Source: Flavobacterium agrisoli
Lineage (GTDB): Bacteria; Bacteroidota; Bacteroidia; Flavobacteriales; Flavobacteriaceae
Assembly (NCBI RefSeq): GCF_016522065.1
Contig: NZ_JAEHFV010000001.1
Location: forward strand, 682,001 to 746,000
DNA: 64,000 nt
Reading direction: 5' to 3'
The notes under the pieces were generated by a model. It did not search any database. It saw nothing but the letters and a program-made list of their open reading frames with translations, and had not been told where the DNA came from. This document shows positions 36,301 to 43,069 of this stretch, piece after piece. A program made the translations under genes and the position numbers. Positions within the stretch are counted from its first letter, which is position 1. Each line of letters begins with the position of its first letter.

Positions 36301-36881
36301 TCCTGTCTCACATAACCTAAATAGGCAAAAGCTAAAGTAGTTTTATCACTTACGGCAATAATCTGATATTCGCCATTAAAATCAGTTTGTACGCCTCTCC
36401 CTGAGCCGTTATCCGAAATAGCAGCGCCTACTAAAGGCATTCCTTTTTCGTCGGTTACTTTTCCTTTTACAATAAAATCGGGAGCCGCTTCTACAACATT
36501 TGTTTTGATAGCAACCTCTTTTTTAGGTGTTAAAATAATATGATTGCCCGATATTTTAAAATCAGTAGTTGAATTTTTAAAGACTTTAGTTAAAACGCCT
36601 TCAATACTTTCGTTGTTTGCATTCACTTCAATCAATCGATTTAAATCAACCGATTTTACATTGTATACAAAACGGTAATTGGTGGTGTATTCTATTCGTT
36701 CAATTACTTTTGCCACCGGGGTTGCAGCCACGTTAATTGACATCGTATTTTTTTGCGAATAGAGTCCGCTGGCACTCATAACGGTAATGGTGGTTAATAA
36801 AAATAAAGTTGTTAATTTCATCTTTAAATCAAAATTGAATAAAGGTTTGTTAAACCTCTTTAGGTTAACTGGTTTTTTCAT
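33312..36881 (-). CDS. SusC/RagA-family TonB-linked outer membrane transporter with STN domain
   Basis: A 1,189-residue outer membrane importer powered by TonB. After the signal peptide comes an STN domain (about 45-120), which marks transporters that signal through a FecR-type anti-sigma factor. Next are a carboxypeptidase-regulatory-like domain (about 134-215) and a plug domain with the RGTTT-PLYVIDGFPIENT and DAAASSIYGARAANGVVVITTKK signatures. A 22-strand barrel should follow. The sequence GYQNISAEQATGSF marks a subgroup often found with TlpA and M16 peptidase genes. No housekeeping -7 box is visible upstream, fitting ECF-sigma control by the divergent sigma gene. Confidence 0.96.
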   Translation of the reverse strand: MKKPVNLKRFNKPLFNFDLKMKLTTLFLLTTITVMSASGLYSQKNTMSINVAATPVAKVIERIEYTTNYRFVYNVKSVDLNRLIEVNANNESIEGVLTKVFKNSTTDFKISGNHIILTPKKEVAIKTNVVEAAPDFIVKGKVTDEKGMPLVGAAISDNGSGRGVQTDFNGEYQIIAVSDKTTLAFAYLGYVRQEIKVEGRSLINVVLKEDTFELGEVVLTTGYQNISAEQATGSFSKLKSEDFKEQRLNSLDKILEGRIVGYQDGKIRGTTTMRGTTTPLYVIDGFPIENTKYNATFNLEENLPNLNLEDIETITVLKDAAASSIYGARAANGVVVITTKKAKAGKTNISFSSNLTVTPYRNYTDNLTDSADIIGLERGWAANNPNLQGANASTYAQSLLNNAAFTSLGMQTILKGYSGVISQTEANNQLNQLAAQGYKYYDDVARYAKRDQFATQHNISLGKASESNSFNASLTYKDNKLEDIYSENQTVGLNLKNSTQINSWLSLDLGTYMNFGTSDFQNYNAFTPGFKFQPYNQLVNNDGSYFTSIAASRYNNFTLQSMQNYGLYNMDITPMEELGRNVSNTKSFINRTFAKFNVKFSHAFSYNAMFQYEYGVDRTNYTREKESYSVRSQVNGMVTIANNAAVYNLPYGDILKETNQFTNAYNFRQQLNFEQVFNGKHDVSAIAGMEIRHNKVEYRDDTRYGWDEQTLTFKPVNQSSLLGVYGNVFNGYMSINDFSNEKELLNRYVSLYSTIGYVYDRRFSFTGSLRWDRSNLWGTDNKYQNKPTWSAGAGWNINNESFFDVDWVNTLKLRGSYGIGGNVAKNSAPYLTAYYNTNNNVGGVQGTVSSRPNPELSWEKTTTTNIGLDFAMFQNRLNGTFDVYNKKGDDLLASSTGVPTEGFGYSTYTINNGKMTNKGFEVSLSGTIIKTPSFAWDASVLYAYNKNKVDYVDVEAPVYYLQLDYPSAYPRVGKNYNSIYGYKWAGLSSTGLPQVYDASGEAVIYNPADLEAIEDYGTTVPTQSGSFHTAVNYKNFSLSALFIYELGHKMRNTFLPMLNNNYNSAMGGYVTDITVVNKDIANRWQNPGDEAFTNIPRAVYEYEADFNYASRDIYRYADINILDASNVRLSNISLAYQMPKNLINKVKLDNVRFNLNAENVYTWAKSRDAKYMLGGFQSPSFVMGVNVNF
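36679..36712 (+). promoter_or_regulatory. Candidate antisense promoter inside susC (TTG-N23-TACTTTTG)
   Basis: On the plus strand TTG at 36679-36681 and a TAnnTTTG match at 36705-36712 with a 23-bp spacer. It lies within the susC coding region opposite the STN domain and points toward the orphan terminator at 36936-36970. Such a match can occur by chance. Confidence 0.25.
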
Positions 36882-36970
36882 ACTTTTAAAATGTTTTTTG
36901 AATTGTGGTGTAGTTTTTTATATCACGATTATCATCCGGGAAATGTTGGCGCATTTTCCGGTTTTTTTTT
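36718..36970 (+). ncRNA. Putative antisense RNA to the susC leader (start approximate)
   Basis: A proposed RNA, inferred mainly from a strong plus-strand terminator in the short fecR-susC gap where both genes are on the minus strand. It would be complementary to the susC 5' leader, start codon and signal-peptide codons. Cis-encoded antisense RNAs in this position repress susC homologues in ECF/anti-sigma-controlled loci of Bacteroides fragilis (DonS-type). The 5' end given is only a guess from the candidate -7 box; the 3' end is well supported. Confidence 0.35.
36936..36970 (+). terminator. Orphan plus-strand intrinsic terminator upstream of susC
   Basis: CCGGGAAATG pairs with CATTTTCCGG in ten continuous base pairs on the plus strand (one G-U wobble) around a six-base loop, followed by nine Ts. 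On the minus strand the wobble becomes an A-C mismatch and no T-run follows. No annotated plus-strand gene ends here. Confidence 0.8.
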
Positions 36971-37015
36971 AGATAAGCGCTAGTAAGACATTGTTTACTT
37001 CATAGGCAAATGATT

Positions 37016-38182
37016 TTATTGAATTATAACTTTGTTATTTTGAATTTTATATTTGATTGCAAAACTTTCATCTAAGTATTTTAAAACCTCATTTATCGAT
37101 TCGTTATCAAAACGGGCGTTAAAAACTTCTTTCCCTAAAGTTTTGTTGTTGTTAATAAAAGTCACGTTGTAATGGCGTTCTAGTTTTTTGATAATCTCAT
37201 TAAAGCTCGTGTTTCTAAAAACCAAACCGCCGTTAATCCAAGAGGTATAGGTTTCGGTAAAAACCGCTTGCGAATTAATTGCATTTTGCCCATTAGCAGA
37301 CGTTCCCATAAAACCAGGTTTCAAAAACACCATATCGTTGTCCACTTTAGTTCCTTGATACAAACCTACTTTTCCTTCAACTAACACAACTTGGGCTTTA
37401 CTATCATCAGGATATGCATTTACGTTAAATTTTGTTCCAAAAACCTCCACATTCATTTTGGTTGATTTTACGGTAAAAGGATGTTTTTTATCTTTAGCAA
37501 CTTCAAAATATGCTTCGCCACTCACAAACACTTGTCTATCTTGATTTTTTAAAAAATGTACTGGAAAACGCAAAGTTGTTCCTGCATTCAAATAAACCTT
37601 TGTACCATCAGAAAGTTGTAAGTTAAAACGTTTCCCGTACGGAATTTTTAAGGTATTATAGACCAGTTTTTCGCCAACATCAGTCCCGTTATATACCAAA
37701 GTACCTTTGTTTTGTTTACCTACTATTTTTCCTGACACATTGGTAATGTTTTGAGTTTGATTCAGATTTATAGTTTGCAACTTTCCATCTTCTGTTTCTA
37801 ACGTAATAGCTTCTTCTTTTGGCACTAATTGATTGGTTTGTACAATGCTTGTTTGAATATCATTTTGCGAAGCTGTATACCAATACACCATCATAAGTCC
37901 AACAACTAAAACTGCTGCATACTTATAATAAGCTGTAAGGTTACGCTTACCAGCAATCGGGCGAGTCGTTCTAATTTTTTGCAACAAAACTTTTTTGGCC
38001 GACTCTACATCGTAATCGGCCATTACAAAATCGGCCACATAATTCGTTTTTACAAAATCTTCGAATATTTTTTTGTTTGCTTCATTTGAGGATAACCAAT
38101 AGGTAAGTTCGCTGATTTCTTCTAAATCGGCTTGATTGGTTACAAATTTCATGATTAAACGCTCTGCATTTTTAGAGGTCAT
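37016..38182 (-). CDS. FecR-family anti-sigma factor
   Basis: A 388-residue inner membrane regulator. The N-terminal cytoplasmic part (about 1-75) should hold the ECF sigma factor, a single membrane helix lies near residue 80-100 (AAVLVVGLMMVYWYTA), then a periplasmic FecR domain (PYGKRFNLQLSDGTKVYLNAGT) and a C-terminal DUF4974 domain (SFNEIIKKLERHYNV) that contacts the STN domain of SusC. The start is the ATG at 38182; the frame extends further but adds only hydrophobic residues encoded in the divergent promoter region. It lies between the sigma gene and susC, the standard order. Confidence 0.94.
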   Translation of the reverse strand: MTSKNAERLIMKFVTNQADLEEISELTYWLSSNEANKKIFEDFVKTNYVADFVMADYDVESAKKVLLQKIRTTRPIAGKRNLTAYYKYAAVLVVGLMMVYWYTASQNDIQTSIVQTNQLVPKEEAITLETEDGKLQTINLNQTQNITNVSGKIVGKQNKGTLVYNGTDVGEKLVYNTLKIPYGKRFNLQLSDGTKVYLNAGTTLRFPVHFLKNQDRQVFVSGEAYFEVAKDKKHPFTVKSTKMNVEVFGTKFNVNAYPDDSKAQVVLVEGKVGLYQGTKVDNDMVFLKPGFMGTSANGQNAINSQAVFTETYTSWINGGLVFRNTSFNEIIKKLERHYNVTFINNNKTLGKEVFNARFDNESINEVLKYLDESFAIKYKIQNNKVIIQ

Positions 38183-38342
38183 ATTTCCTTTTTTTACTAT
38201 TATAACGAAGCAAAAAAACAAAACCCTAACAATTTGATAATGTTTTTTTGATTTTAGTGTATTTTTTTCATGAGCTTATAATTCGTATCAAAAAAAGCAA
38301 TTTCAAACACTACTTTATCTATAGAATTAAAAACAATAAAAC

Positions 38343-38414
38343 TACCTTTGCTGCTTCTTATAAATTAAAAAAAGCAATTTTAACAACCCTAAAAACTAAA
38401 CTTTAATATATTTG
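38343..38414 (+). promoter_or_regulatory. Two -7 boxes upstream of the ECF sigma gene
   Basis: TACCTTTG at 38343-38350 and TATATTTG at 38407-38414 both match TAnnTTTG. The proximal box ends five bases before the ATG and would give a leaderless transcript; the distal one would give a leader of about 60 bases. Neither has an obvious TTG at -33. Confidence 0.45.
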
Positions 38415-38419
38415 TTTTT

Positions 38420-39022
38420 ATGAAAAGGCTTGATTATAGTGAAAATGAAATTTTAATAAACTCACTCCGAAATGGAGATGAGCAAGCCTATATTTACCTT
38501 ACTGAAACCTATTATAACAAACTTTGTGTTTATGCTAACAGCTTGCTCAAGGATATTTATAGTGCCGAAGATATTGTTCAAAATGTGCTTATTAAAGTTT
38601 GGGAACAACGCGAAAAATTGAAATCGGGACTTTCTTTGCAAAGTTTTTTATATAAATCGGTTTACAATGAGTTTATAGATACTTATCGTAAAAATCAATC
38701 TTTATTTGAACTTGAGAAAAATTATTTCGAAGCCTTAAATTCGGTTGTTCAGGAAGAAGACGCTGAATCCTTGCAACAGGCAATTAATGCAGTAAATCTT
38801 GAAATTCAGAATTTACCGCCCAAATGCAAAGAAGTCTTTATAATGAGCAAAAAAGAAGGATTAACTAATATTGAAATTGCCGAACATTTGGATGTTTCTA
38901 TAAAAGCAGTTGAAGCGCAAATGACCAAAGCACTTTCACTTTTAAGAAAATCATTGCAAACCAAAATTACCAGTATTTTGTTTTTATTTTTTGGAAAACT
39001 AAAATCCAACTCAACAAACTAA
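38420..39022 (+). CDS. ECF RNA polymerase sigma factor (Bacteroidota expansion family)
   Basis: A 200-residue sigma-70-type ECF factor. Region 2 (about 20-90) holds YSAEDIVQNVLIKVWEQREKL; region 4 (about 135-185) holds LPPKCKEVFIMSKKEGLTNIEIAEHLDVSIKAVEAQMTKAL, with the helix-turn-helix. It is divergent from fecR and should drive the susC operon when FecR releases it after substrate binding. The last 20 residues are unusually hydrophobic (ITSILFLFFGKL). It ends eight bases before the stop of the convergent next gene. Confidence 0.95.
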   Translation: MKRLDYSENEILINSLRNGDEQAYIYLTETYYNKLCVYANSLLKDIYSAEDIVQNVLIKVWEQREKLKSGLSLQSFLYKSVYNEFIDTYRKNQSLFELEKNYFEALNSVVQEEDAESLQQAINAVNLEIQNLPPKCKEVFIMSKKEGLTNIEIAEHLDVSIKAVEAQMTKALSLLRKSLQTKITSILFLFFGKLKSNSTN

Positions 39023-39030
39023 TTCCAAAT

Positions 39031-39390
39031 TTAAGTATGCAATTCTGCACTTTTTAGTCGCATACCATACTCAGTTCCTAAATAAAGAGGATTCCCGTCT
39101 TTTTCCGACCAAAATCCATCGATTACATCTTTAGTGATACAACGGTATACTGCAACGCCTTTGTACGTTTTGCGGTCTTCGCCTTGGTATTTAAAATTGA
39201 TTACCAAAATATTATCTTTAAAAAAACCTTTCCCCGTTTGAATTTGTTCGTTGTTGATAAACCATTTCGCTACAATTCTATTGGTTTTATCCAGCTCTAA
39301 ATTTAAAATTCCTTTATACGTTATGTGTTGGTTTTCATCCTGATTACGGCCTTCAATAGCATAACTTCCTACCAAATCTTGAAGATTCAT
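39031..39390 (-). CDS. Conserved-looking small beta-rich protein, unknown function
   Basis: A 119-residue soluble protein without signal peptide or membrane segment. Alternating hydrophobic stretches (GILNLELDKTNRIVAKWFINNEQIQTG, NILVINFKYQGED, YKGVAVYRCITKDVIDGFW) suggest an antiparallel beta barrel or sandwich of lipocalin-like size. I do not recognise a family. Codon use looks normal and a TAnnTTTG-type box lies just upstream, so it is probably a real gene. It is convergent with the ECF sigma gene. Confidence 0.7.
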   Translation of the reverse strand: MNLQDLVGSYAIEGRNQDENQHITYKGILNLELDKTNRIVAKWFINNEQIQTGKGFFKDNILVINFKYQGEDRKTYKGVAVYRCITKDVIDGFWSEKDGNPLYLGTEYGMRLKSAELHT

Positions 39391-39416
39391 TTTATGTTTT
39401 CTTTTAAATAATCGTA

Positions 39417-39424
39417 CAAAGTTA
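39417..39424 (-). promoter_or_regulatory. Putative -7 box (TAACTTTG, minus strand)
   Basis: Matches TAnnTTTG on the minus strand, 26 bp before the start of the 119-residue protein. No TTG is found at the right distance. Confidence 0.4.
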
Positions 39425-39566
39425 GTTGTTTTAAGGTCGATTTATTTACTATTATTTCAGTAAACTACGATAAGTATATTTTCTACACTTAATCTTAAAA
39501 TGCATTGTTATATTAAAAGGTTGTTTTATTTTTACGGAAATTAAAGTAACTATTTAAAAACAAAAG

Positions 39567-40415
39567 ATGAAATTAGCAATACTACCTGCCCTTCTACTTG
39601 GATTTTCGTGTTTAGCGCAAAACAATACCGATACCAGCTTGTATATGAAAGCGGATAAAATAACCTATTTAAGTGATATTGGGTCTGATTCGGGAGATTT
39701 ATACAAAACCATCGGACATCATGGTCCAGCAATTGAAAACGAATGGATGGCTTTACGAATTTACTTTAGCGAAAAAGCAGCTATAGACGTATACTCAAAA
39801 GCTAAACCCGGTTTAGAGTTGAAAAAAGCCAATTGGTATCCTACTCCAGAACAACAAAAAGAAGGTTGGGGAGCCGATTATTATAAAGTAGCCGCTACTG
39901 TTGGTTTGGGTGGAATTCGACTTTGGGATGGAGACAAGGTTGTGCCATTGAATCCAGTAACAAACCGTTTGGCTCGTGTGGGAAAAACGGAAAATACTTC
40001 TTGGATGGAAATGATTTCGAAAGGCGTTCCGTACAAAGGAAAAAAAGTAGATATCTTGGTTCGTGTTACAGTGCTTTCAGGAAAAAGAGATGCCAAAGTG
40101 GAAGCGGAATGTTTAACTGGTGAAAAAGTTCAATTTGTTACGGGAATCAACTACTTTAAAGATTTTCAAACTAAAAAAGGAAGCAATTATATCGCTGTTT
40201 GGGGAAAACATCCCGAAGATGTTGCTGCCGAAATTATCGAAGTGGGTGCCGCTATTAAATACAATCCGAAAGATTATGCCGACCAAAAAGATGATGGTAC
40301 GCAGTATTTATTGATTTCAAAACCTGCAAAAACACTTGAAACCACTATTATATCTTCAAGTGCTAGAGAACAAGAATTGAATACCTTAGCTAAATTAGAA
40401 GCTTTTATAAAGTAA
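39567..40415 (+). CDS. DUF4861-like secreted protein
   Basis: A 282-residue protein with a signal peptide (about 1-17, cleaved near CLAQ). The segments HHGPAIENEWMALRIYFSEKAAIDVYSK and WGADYYKVAATVGLGGIRLWDG resemble DUF4861 proteins, which are often encoded in polysaccharide-degradation loci of Bacteroidota. No catalytic role is established for the family as far as I know. Here it stands alone, without lyases or hydrolases nearby. The family assignment is from memory of the motif and is not certain. A strong terminator follows. Confidence 0.65.
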   Translation: MKLAILPALLLGFSCLAQNNTDTSLYMKADKITYLSDIGSDSGDLYKTIGHHGPAIENEWMALRIYFSEKAAIDVYSKAKPGLELKKANWYPTPEQQKEGWGADYYKVAATVGLGGIRLWDGDKVVPLNPVTNRLARVGKTENTSWMEMISKGVPYKGKKVDILVRVTVLSGKRDAKVEAECLTGEKVQFVTGINYFKDFQTKKGSNYIAVWGKHPEDVAAEIIEVGAAIKYNPKDYADQKDDGTQYLLISKPAKTLETTIISSSAREQELNTLAKLEAFIK

Positions 40416-40435
40416 TTTTTAGCTTTTTCTAATAC

Positions 40436-40470
40436 AAAAAATGCGAGACTTTTACATCTCGCATTTTTTT
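40436..40470. terminator. Bidirectional intrinsic terminator
   Basis: ATGCGAGA and TCTCGCAT pair perfectly around an eight-base loop, extended by A/T pairs on both sides, with T-runs in both directions. It serves the DUF4861-like gene and the convergent esterase-like phytase gene. Confidence 0.9.
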
Positions 40471-40528
40471 ATAATACTGTTTTTTTAATTTGAATTTCCG
40501 TTGGTTTTATTAGACAAAACAATGAAAA

Positions 40529-41812
40529 TTAAAATTTAAGAATATACAATCTATTTCCGTCTCTTTCTGTTCCGGTGCTAGGTGAAAGGGTTTTCGCTTT
40601 TATTTTATTAGACGCATCACTCCAAATTCCAAAATCATCATCATTTATAATTCCGATTGTATTGGAATTAATTAACCAAATCCCTTCGAGTTTATCGTGC
40701 GGATAATTTCCTAAATATTTAAAAACATCTACTGCAAGTGTCTTGGTAACAGGTTTAATATTAGCCAATGCTAATTCTTCCCAAGTATTCGCTTCTAAAG
40801 CTTTACCATTAACCAAAAGACCGTTTTCTGCATTGAAATCATTTCCAGAAACATCTGTAGCTTGACTAATATCTATTTTATAAATGTGTTTCATTACAAC
40901 TCCGTCTCCACTAAAATTACCGTCGCGTTCTACAAGCAAAAATTGAGTAGCACTAAGAGCGCAGATTTCCGAATTTGAATTGTTATCTAATTCTTGTTTG
41001 TATAAATATTGTTTGGTTTTTCCAGTAGCAATATCAAAAGTTACAATTCGGGTTAACGTTTTATTTATGGCTCCCGCATTCGAAGGATTGTACAAACGAG
41101 ATTGCATAATACCCACTAAGGTTTTTTCATCTGGAGTAACAGCCAAACCTTCCATGCCGCGATTAGCCCATCTTTTAGCAAAAACAGCTGGTAATTTGCG
41201 GGAACCTGTAGTAATTCCCACCGGACTAATTCGTTCTAATTCCACACCTGTATCACTATAATGCACAATGTGTGGACCATACTCATCGGAAACCCAAAAC
41301 GAACCATCTTTCATGGCTACCAATCCTTCAGAATCAAGTCCGTATTGATCGGTGTCCAAAATTGTATTGTTTAAATCGTACGGAATTTCACCTGTAGCAC
41401 CATATCCTGCTGGATTTGGTCTACCGCTAATGGGAGTGCCTGTAGGTGTTTTAAAGAGAATTTCATTAAGTTTGGTTATGGTGCCATCGTTGTTTAATTT
41501 AAAATGACCTATGCGCGGTGTATAATTGGGTATTGGAAAATACTTTCCTCCCGTCGCATCAGCATTGGGTCCTCTATCGGTCATGGCATAAAATTCACCT
41601 TCATTGGTTGGATGCGCAAATGCGGCCGATCCAAAACCTCCGTTTCGAATTTCAACTCCATTACCTGTACCTAAAACACTGTAAGGCAACGATATTCCTG
41701 CATTAGAAATGGTTGGTAATACAAATTTTTCTACTTTATTATCTTCATTATTATCACAAGAAGAAATAAAAGCAGCCGTAAGCATGCAAACTGTAAAATG
41801 TATAAATTTCAT
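40529..41812 (-). CDS. Esterase-like phytase family lipoprotein
   Basis: A 427-residue lipoprotein with lipobox cysteine C19 (AAFISSCDNNED). The domain matches the esterase-like activity of phytase family (PF13449): AMTDRGPNAD, DTDQYGLDSEGLVAMKDGSFWVSDEYGPHIVHYS and NRGMEGLAVTPDEKTL are characteristic of its beta-propeller. Such proteins may hydrolyse phosphate esters, but activity is uncertain. The residues after the cysteine (DNNED) are acidic, which in some Bacteroidota favours export to the cell surface. It is monocistronic. Confidence 0.88.
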   Translation of the reverse strand: MKFIHFTVCMLTAAFISSCDNNEDNKVEKFVLPTISNAGISLPYSVLGTGNGVEIRNGGFGSAAFAHPTNEGEFYAMTDRGPNADATGGKYFPIPNYTPRIGHFKLNNDGTITKLNEILFKTPTGTPISGRPNPAGYGATGEIPYDLNNTILDTDQYGLDSEGLVAMKDGSFWVSDEYGPHIVHYSDTGVELERISPVGITTGSRKLPAVFAKRWANRGMEGLAVTPDEKTLVGIMQSRLYNPSNAGAINKTLTRIVTFDIATGKTKQYLYKQELDNNSNSEICALSATQFLLVERDGNFSGDGVVMKHIYKIDISQATDVSGNDFNAENGLLVNGKALEANTWEELALANIKPVTKTLAVDVFKYLGNYPHDKLEGIWLINSNTIGIINDDDFGIWSDASNKIKAKTLSPSTGTERDGNRLYILKF

Positions 41813-42162
41813 AAAAATGGGTTATTTGTTAGAGGCACAAAATAACCATGTAAAAACAGGAAGGCTGTTAAGGAGTGATTAACAAAATTATAATTTTAAA
41901 CTTCAAATGTTGCTCTTTTAATTAACCAAAAGAGTCAACAAGCTAAGAGCCAATTTTTAATTTTAACCCAAAAAAAAGGCCCGCAAATAGTTGAATTTGC
42001 AGGCCTTTTTGCGTGTTTTAAAAAGGGTAGACTTCATTTTTTAAATAAAAACACGAGTAATTAACTATTTTAATTATGTTATCTTCATATTGTTTTGGTT
42101 TTCAATTTATTAATTTTAAAAAAGTTCTTTGCTATTAGCAAAATACACCTCAAAATCAAAAA
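41813..42162. other. 350-bp gap with one terminator
   Basis: AT-rich sequence holding the strong minus-strand terminator at 41971-42010 and nothing else that I can support. No ORF or TAnnTTTG box stands out. Confidence 0.6.
41971..42010 (-). terminator. Strong minus-strand terminator
   Basis: A 16-bp stem (AAAAAGGCCTGCAAAT on the minus strand) with a single U-G wobble that would be a C-A mismatch on the plus strand, a six-base loop and a long T-run on the minus strand. It ends transcripts from the gene at 42163-42615, 150 bp upstream. Confidence 0.9.
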
Positions 42163-42615
42163 TTACATCATATAGTAAAATGCTTTGTGAAGCATTTCGA
42201 GTTGACTTTTTGAGAGTTTAAATTTTAAAAATTTCTTTCGTGGTAATTTCGGAACGAAGTTTGGCGCACTACTAAAATATTCTTTTAAGTCATCACATAT
42301 TTCGTTTTTGGTTTTGGATGCATCAATTAACATGAGTTCTTTAATCCCAATTATCATTCTTAAACTGGTATAAAGATGTTTACTGAACAAACAGAGCACA
42401 AAATTGGTATGAATGACTTCTAATTCAAAAAAAGCAACTAGTTCGGTATAATCATAGACCACAAAAACCGCGTAATCAAAATCAGCTGGTTTACACTGAT
42501 TTTTTAATACCAAAGAATCTTCCGAAAATTCAAAATCGTTTTTGAACTTTCTTTTGAACATTTTTAAAAAAATCCCCTTATTATCACGAACTAAAACCGT
42601 TTCTTTTTTAATCAT
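42163..42615 (-). CDS. Unknown 150-residue protein, possible degenerate receiver-like fold
   Basis: A soluble protein without signal peptide. Alternating strands and helices (ETVLVRDN, FDYAVFVVYDYTELVAFFEL, NFVLCLFSK, KELMLIDASKTKNEICDDLKEYF) resemble a response-regulator receiver, but there is no clear phospho-acceptor aspartate at the end of the third strand. The tail (PRKKFLKFKLSKSQLEMLHKAFYYM) is basic. It lies just beyond the exopolysaccharide operon and might regulate it. I cannot name a family; the receiver idea is an inference from the secondary structure pattern. Confidence 0.65.
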   Translation of the reverse strand: MIKKETVLVRDNKGIFLKMFKRKFKNDFEFSEDSLVLKNQCKPADFDYAVFVVYDYTELVAFFELEVIHTNFVLCLFSKHLYTSLRMIIGIKELMLIDASKTKNEICDDLKEYFSSAPNFVPKLPRKKFLKFKLSKSQLEMLHKAFYYMM

Positions 42616-42859
42616 CGCTCAAGAATTTGTATTTGTCATTTTTATGGTATTTATAAATTAACAACTTGTAAATATTGAGTTCGAATGACAAATAGACATC
42701 TGCCTATACTGTTTTACAACAAATTAAAGAGCGAGCTTTTTTTGACAAGCGAATTGTGAATTGCATTATCATAGGGGCTTAGTATGATTTTGGGGAATGC
42801 GGAATTTTATTGAATACGATTAGATACGTTGTTTGAGGTAAGTAAACTAAAACAAAGTT

Positions 42860-43051
42860 TTAAAGTTGGTAATGTTCGGTAGGTTGCAAATTTTTCAATT
42901 TTTTAATTCGGTCGTTTAGTTTTAAAACACGATCCAATTGTTTTTGTTGAATGGTATATCTGGTATAATATTTATACCACTCTTTTCCGATAAAAAAGGC
43001 CGTCACAGAAACGCCTGTAAGCAAACCAATAAAGTAATTTGTAAAGTCCAT
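42860..43051 (-). CDS. Small single-pass membrane protein with coiled-coil tail
   Basis: A 63-residue protein: an N-terminal membrane helix (about 5-22, YFIGLLTGVSVTAFFIG) and a charged helical tail (YTIQQKQLDRVLKLNDRIKKLKN). It starts 18 bp after the sugar transferase stop, so it looks like the last gene of the exopolysaccharide operon. No named family; the architecture is that of a small membrane anchor or adaptor. Confidence 0.6.
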   Translation of the reverse strand: MDFTNYFIGLLTGVSVTAFFIGKEWYKYYTRYTIQQKQLDRVLKLNDRIKKLKNLQPTEHYQL

Positions 43052-43069
43052 GATTATTATTTTTAATAG

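Noticed and set aside
36936..36970. Terminator of fecR on the minus strand
   Set aside because: On the minus strand the stem has an A-C mismatch and is followed by no T-run; the strong form is on the plus strand.
24425..39022. Carbohydrate utilisation locus (PUL)
   Set aside because: SusCD are present, but there is no glycoside hydrolase, lyase or carbohydrate esterase; the partners are peptidase and thiol proteins.
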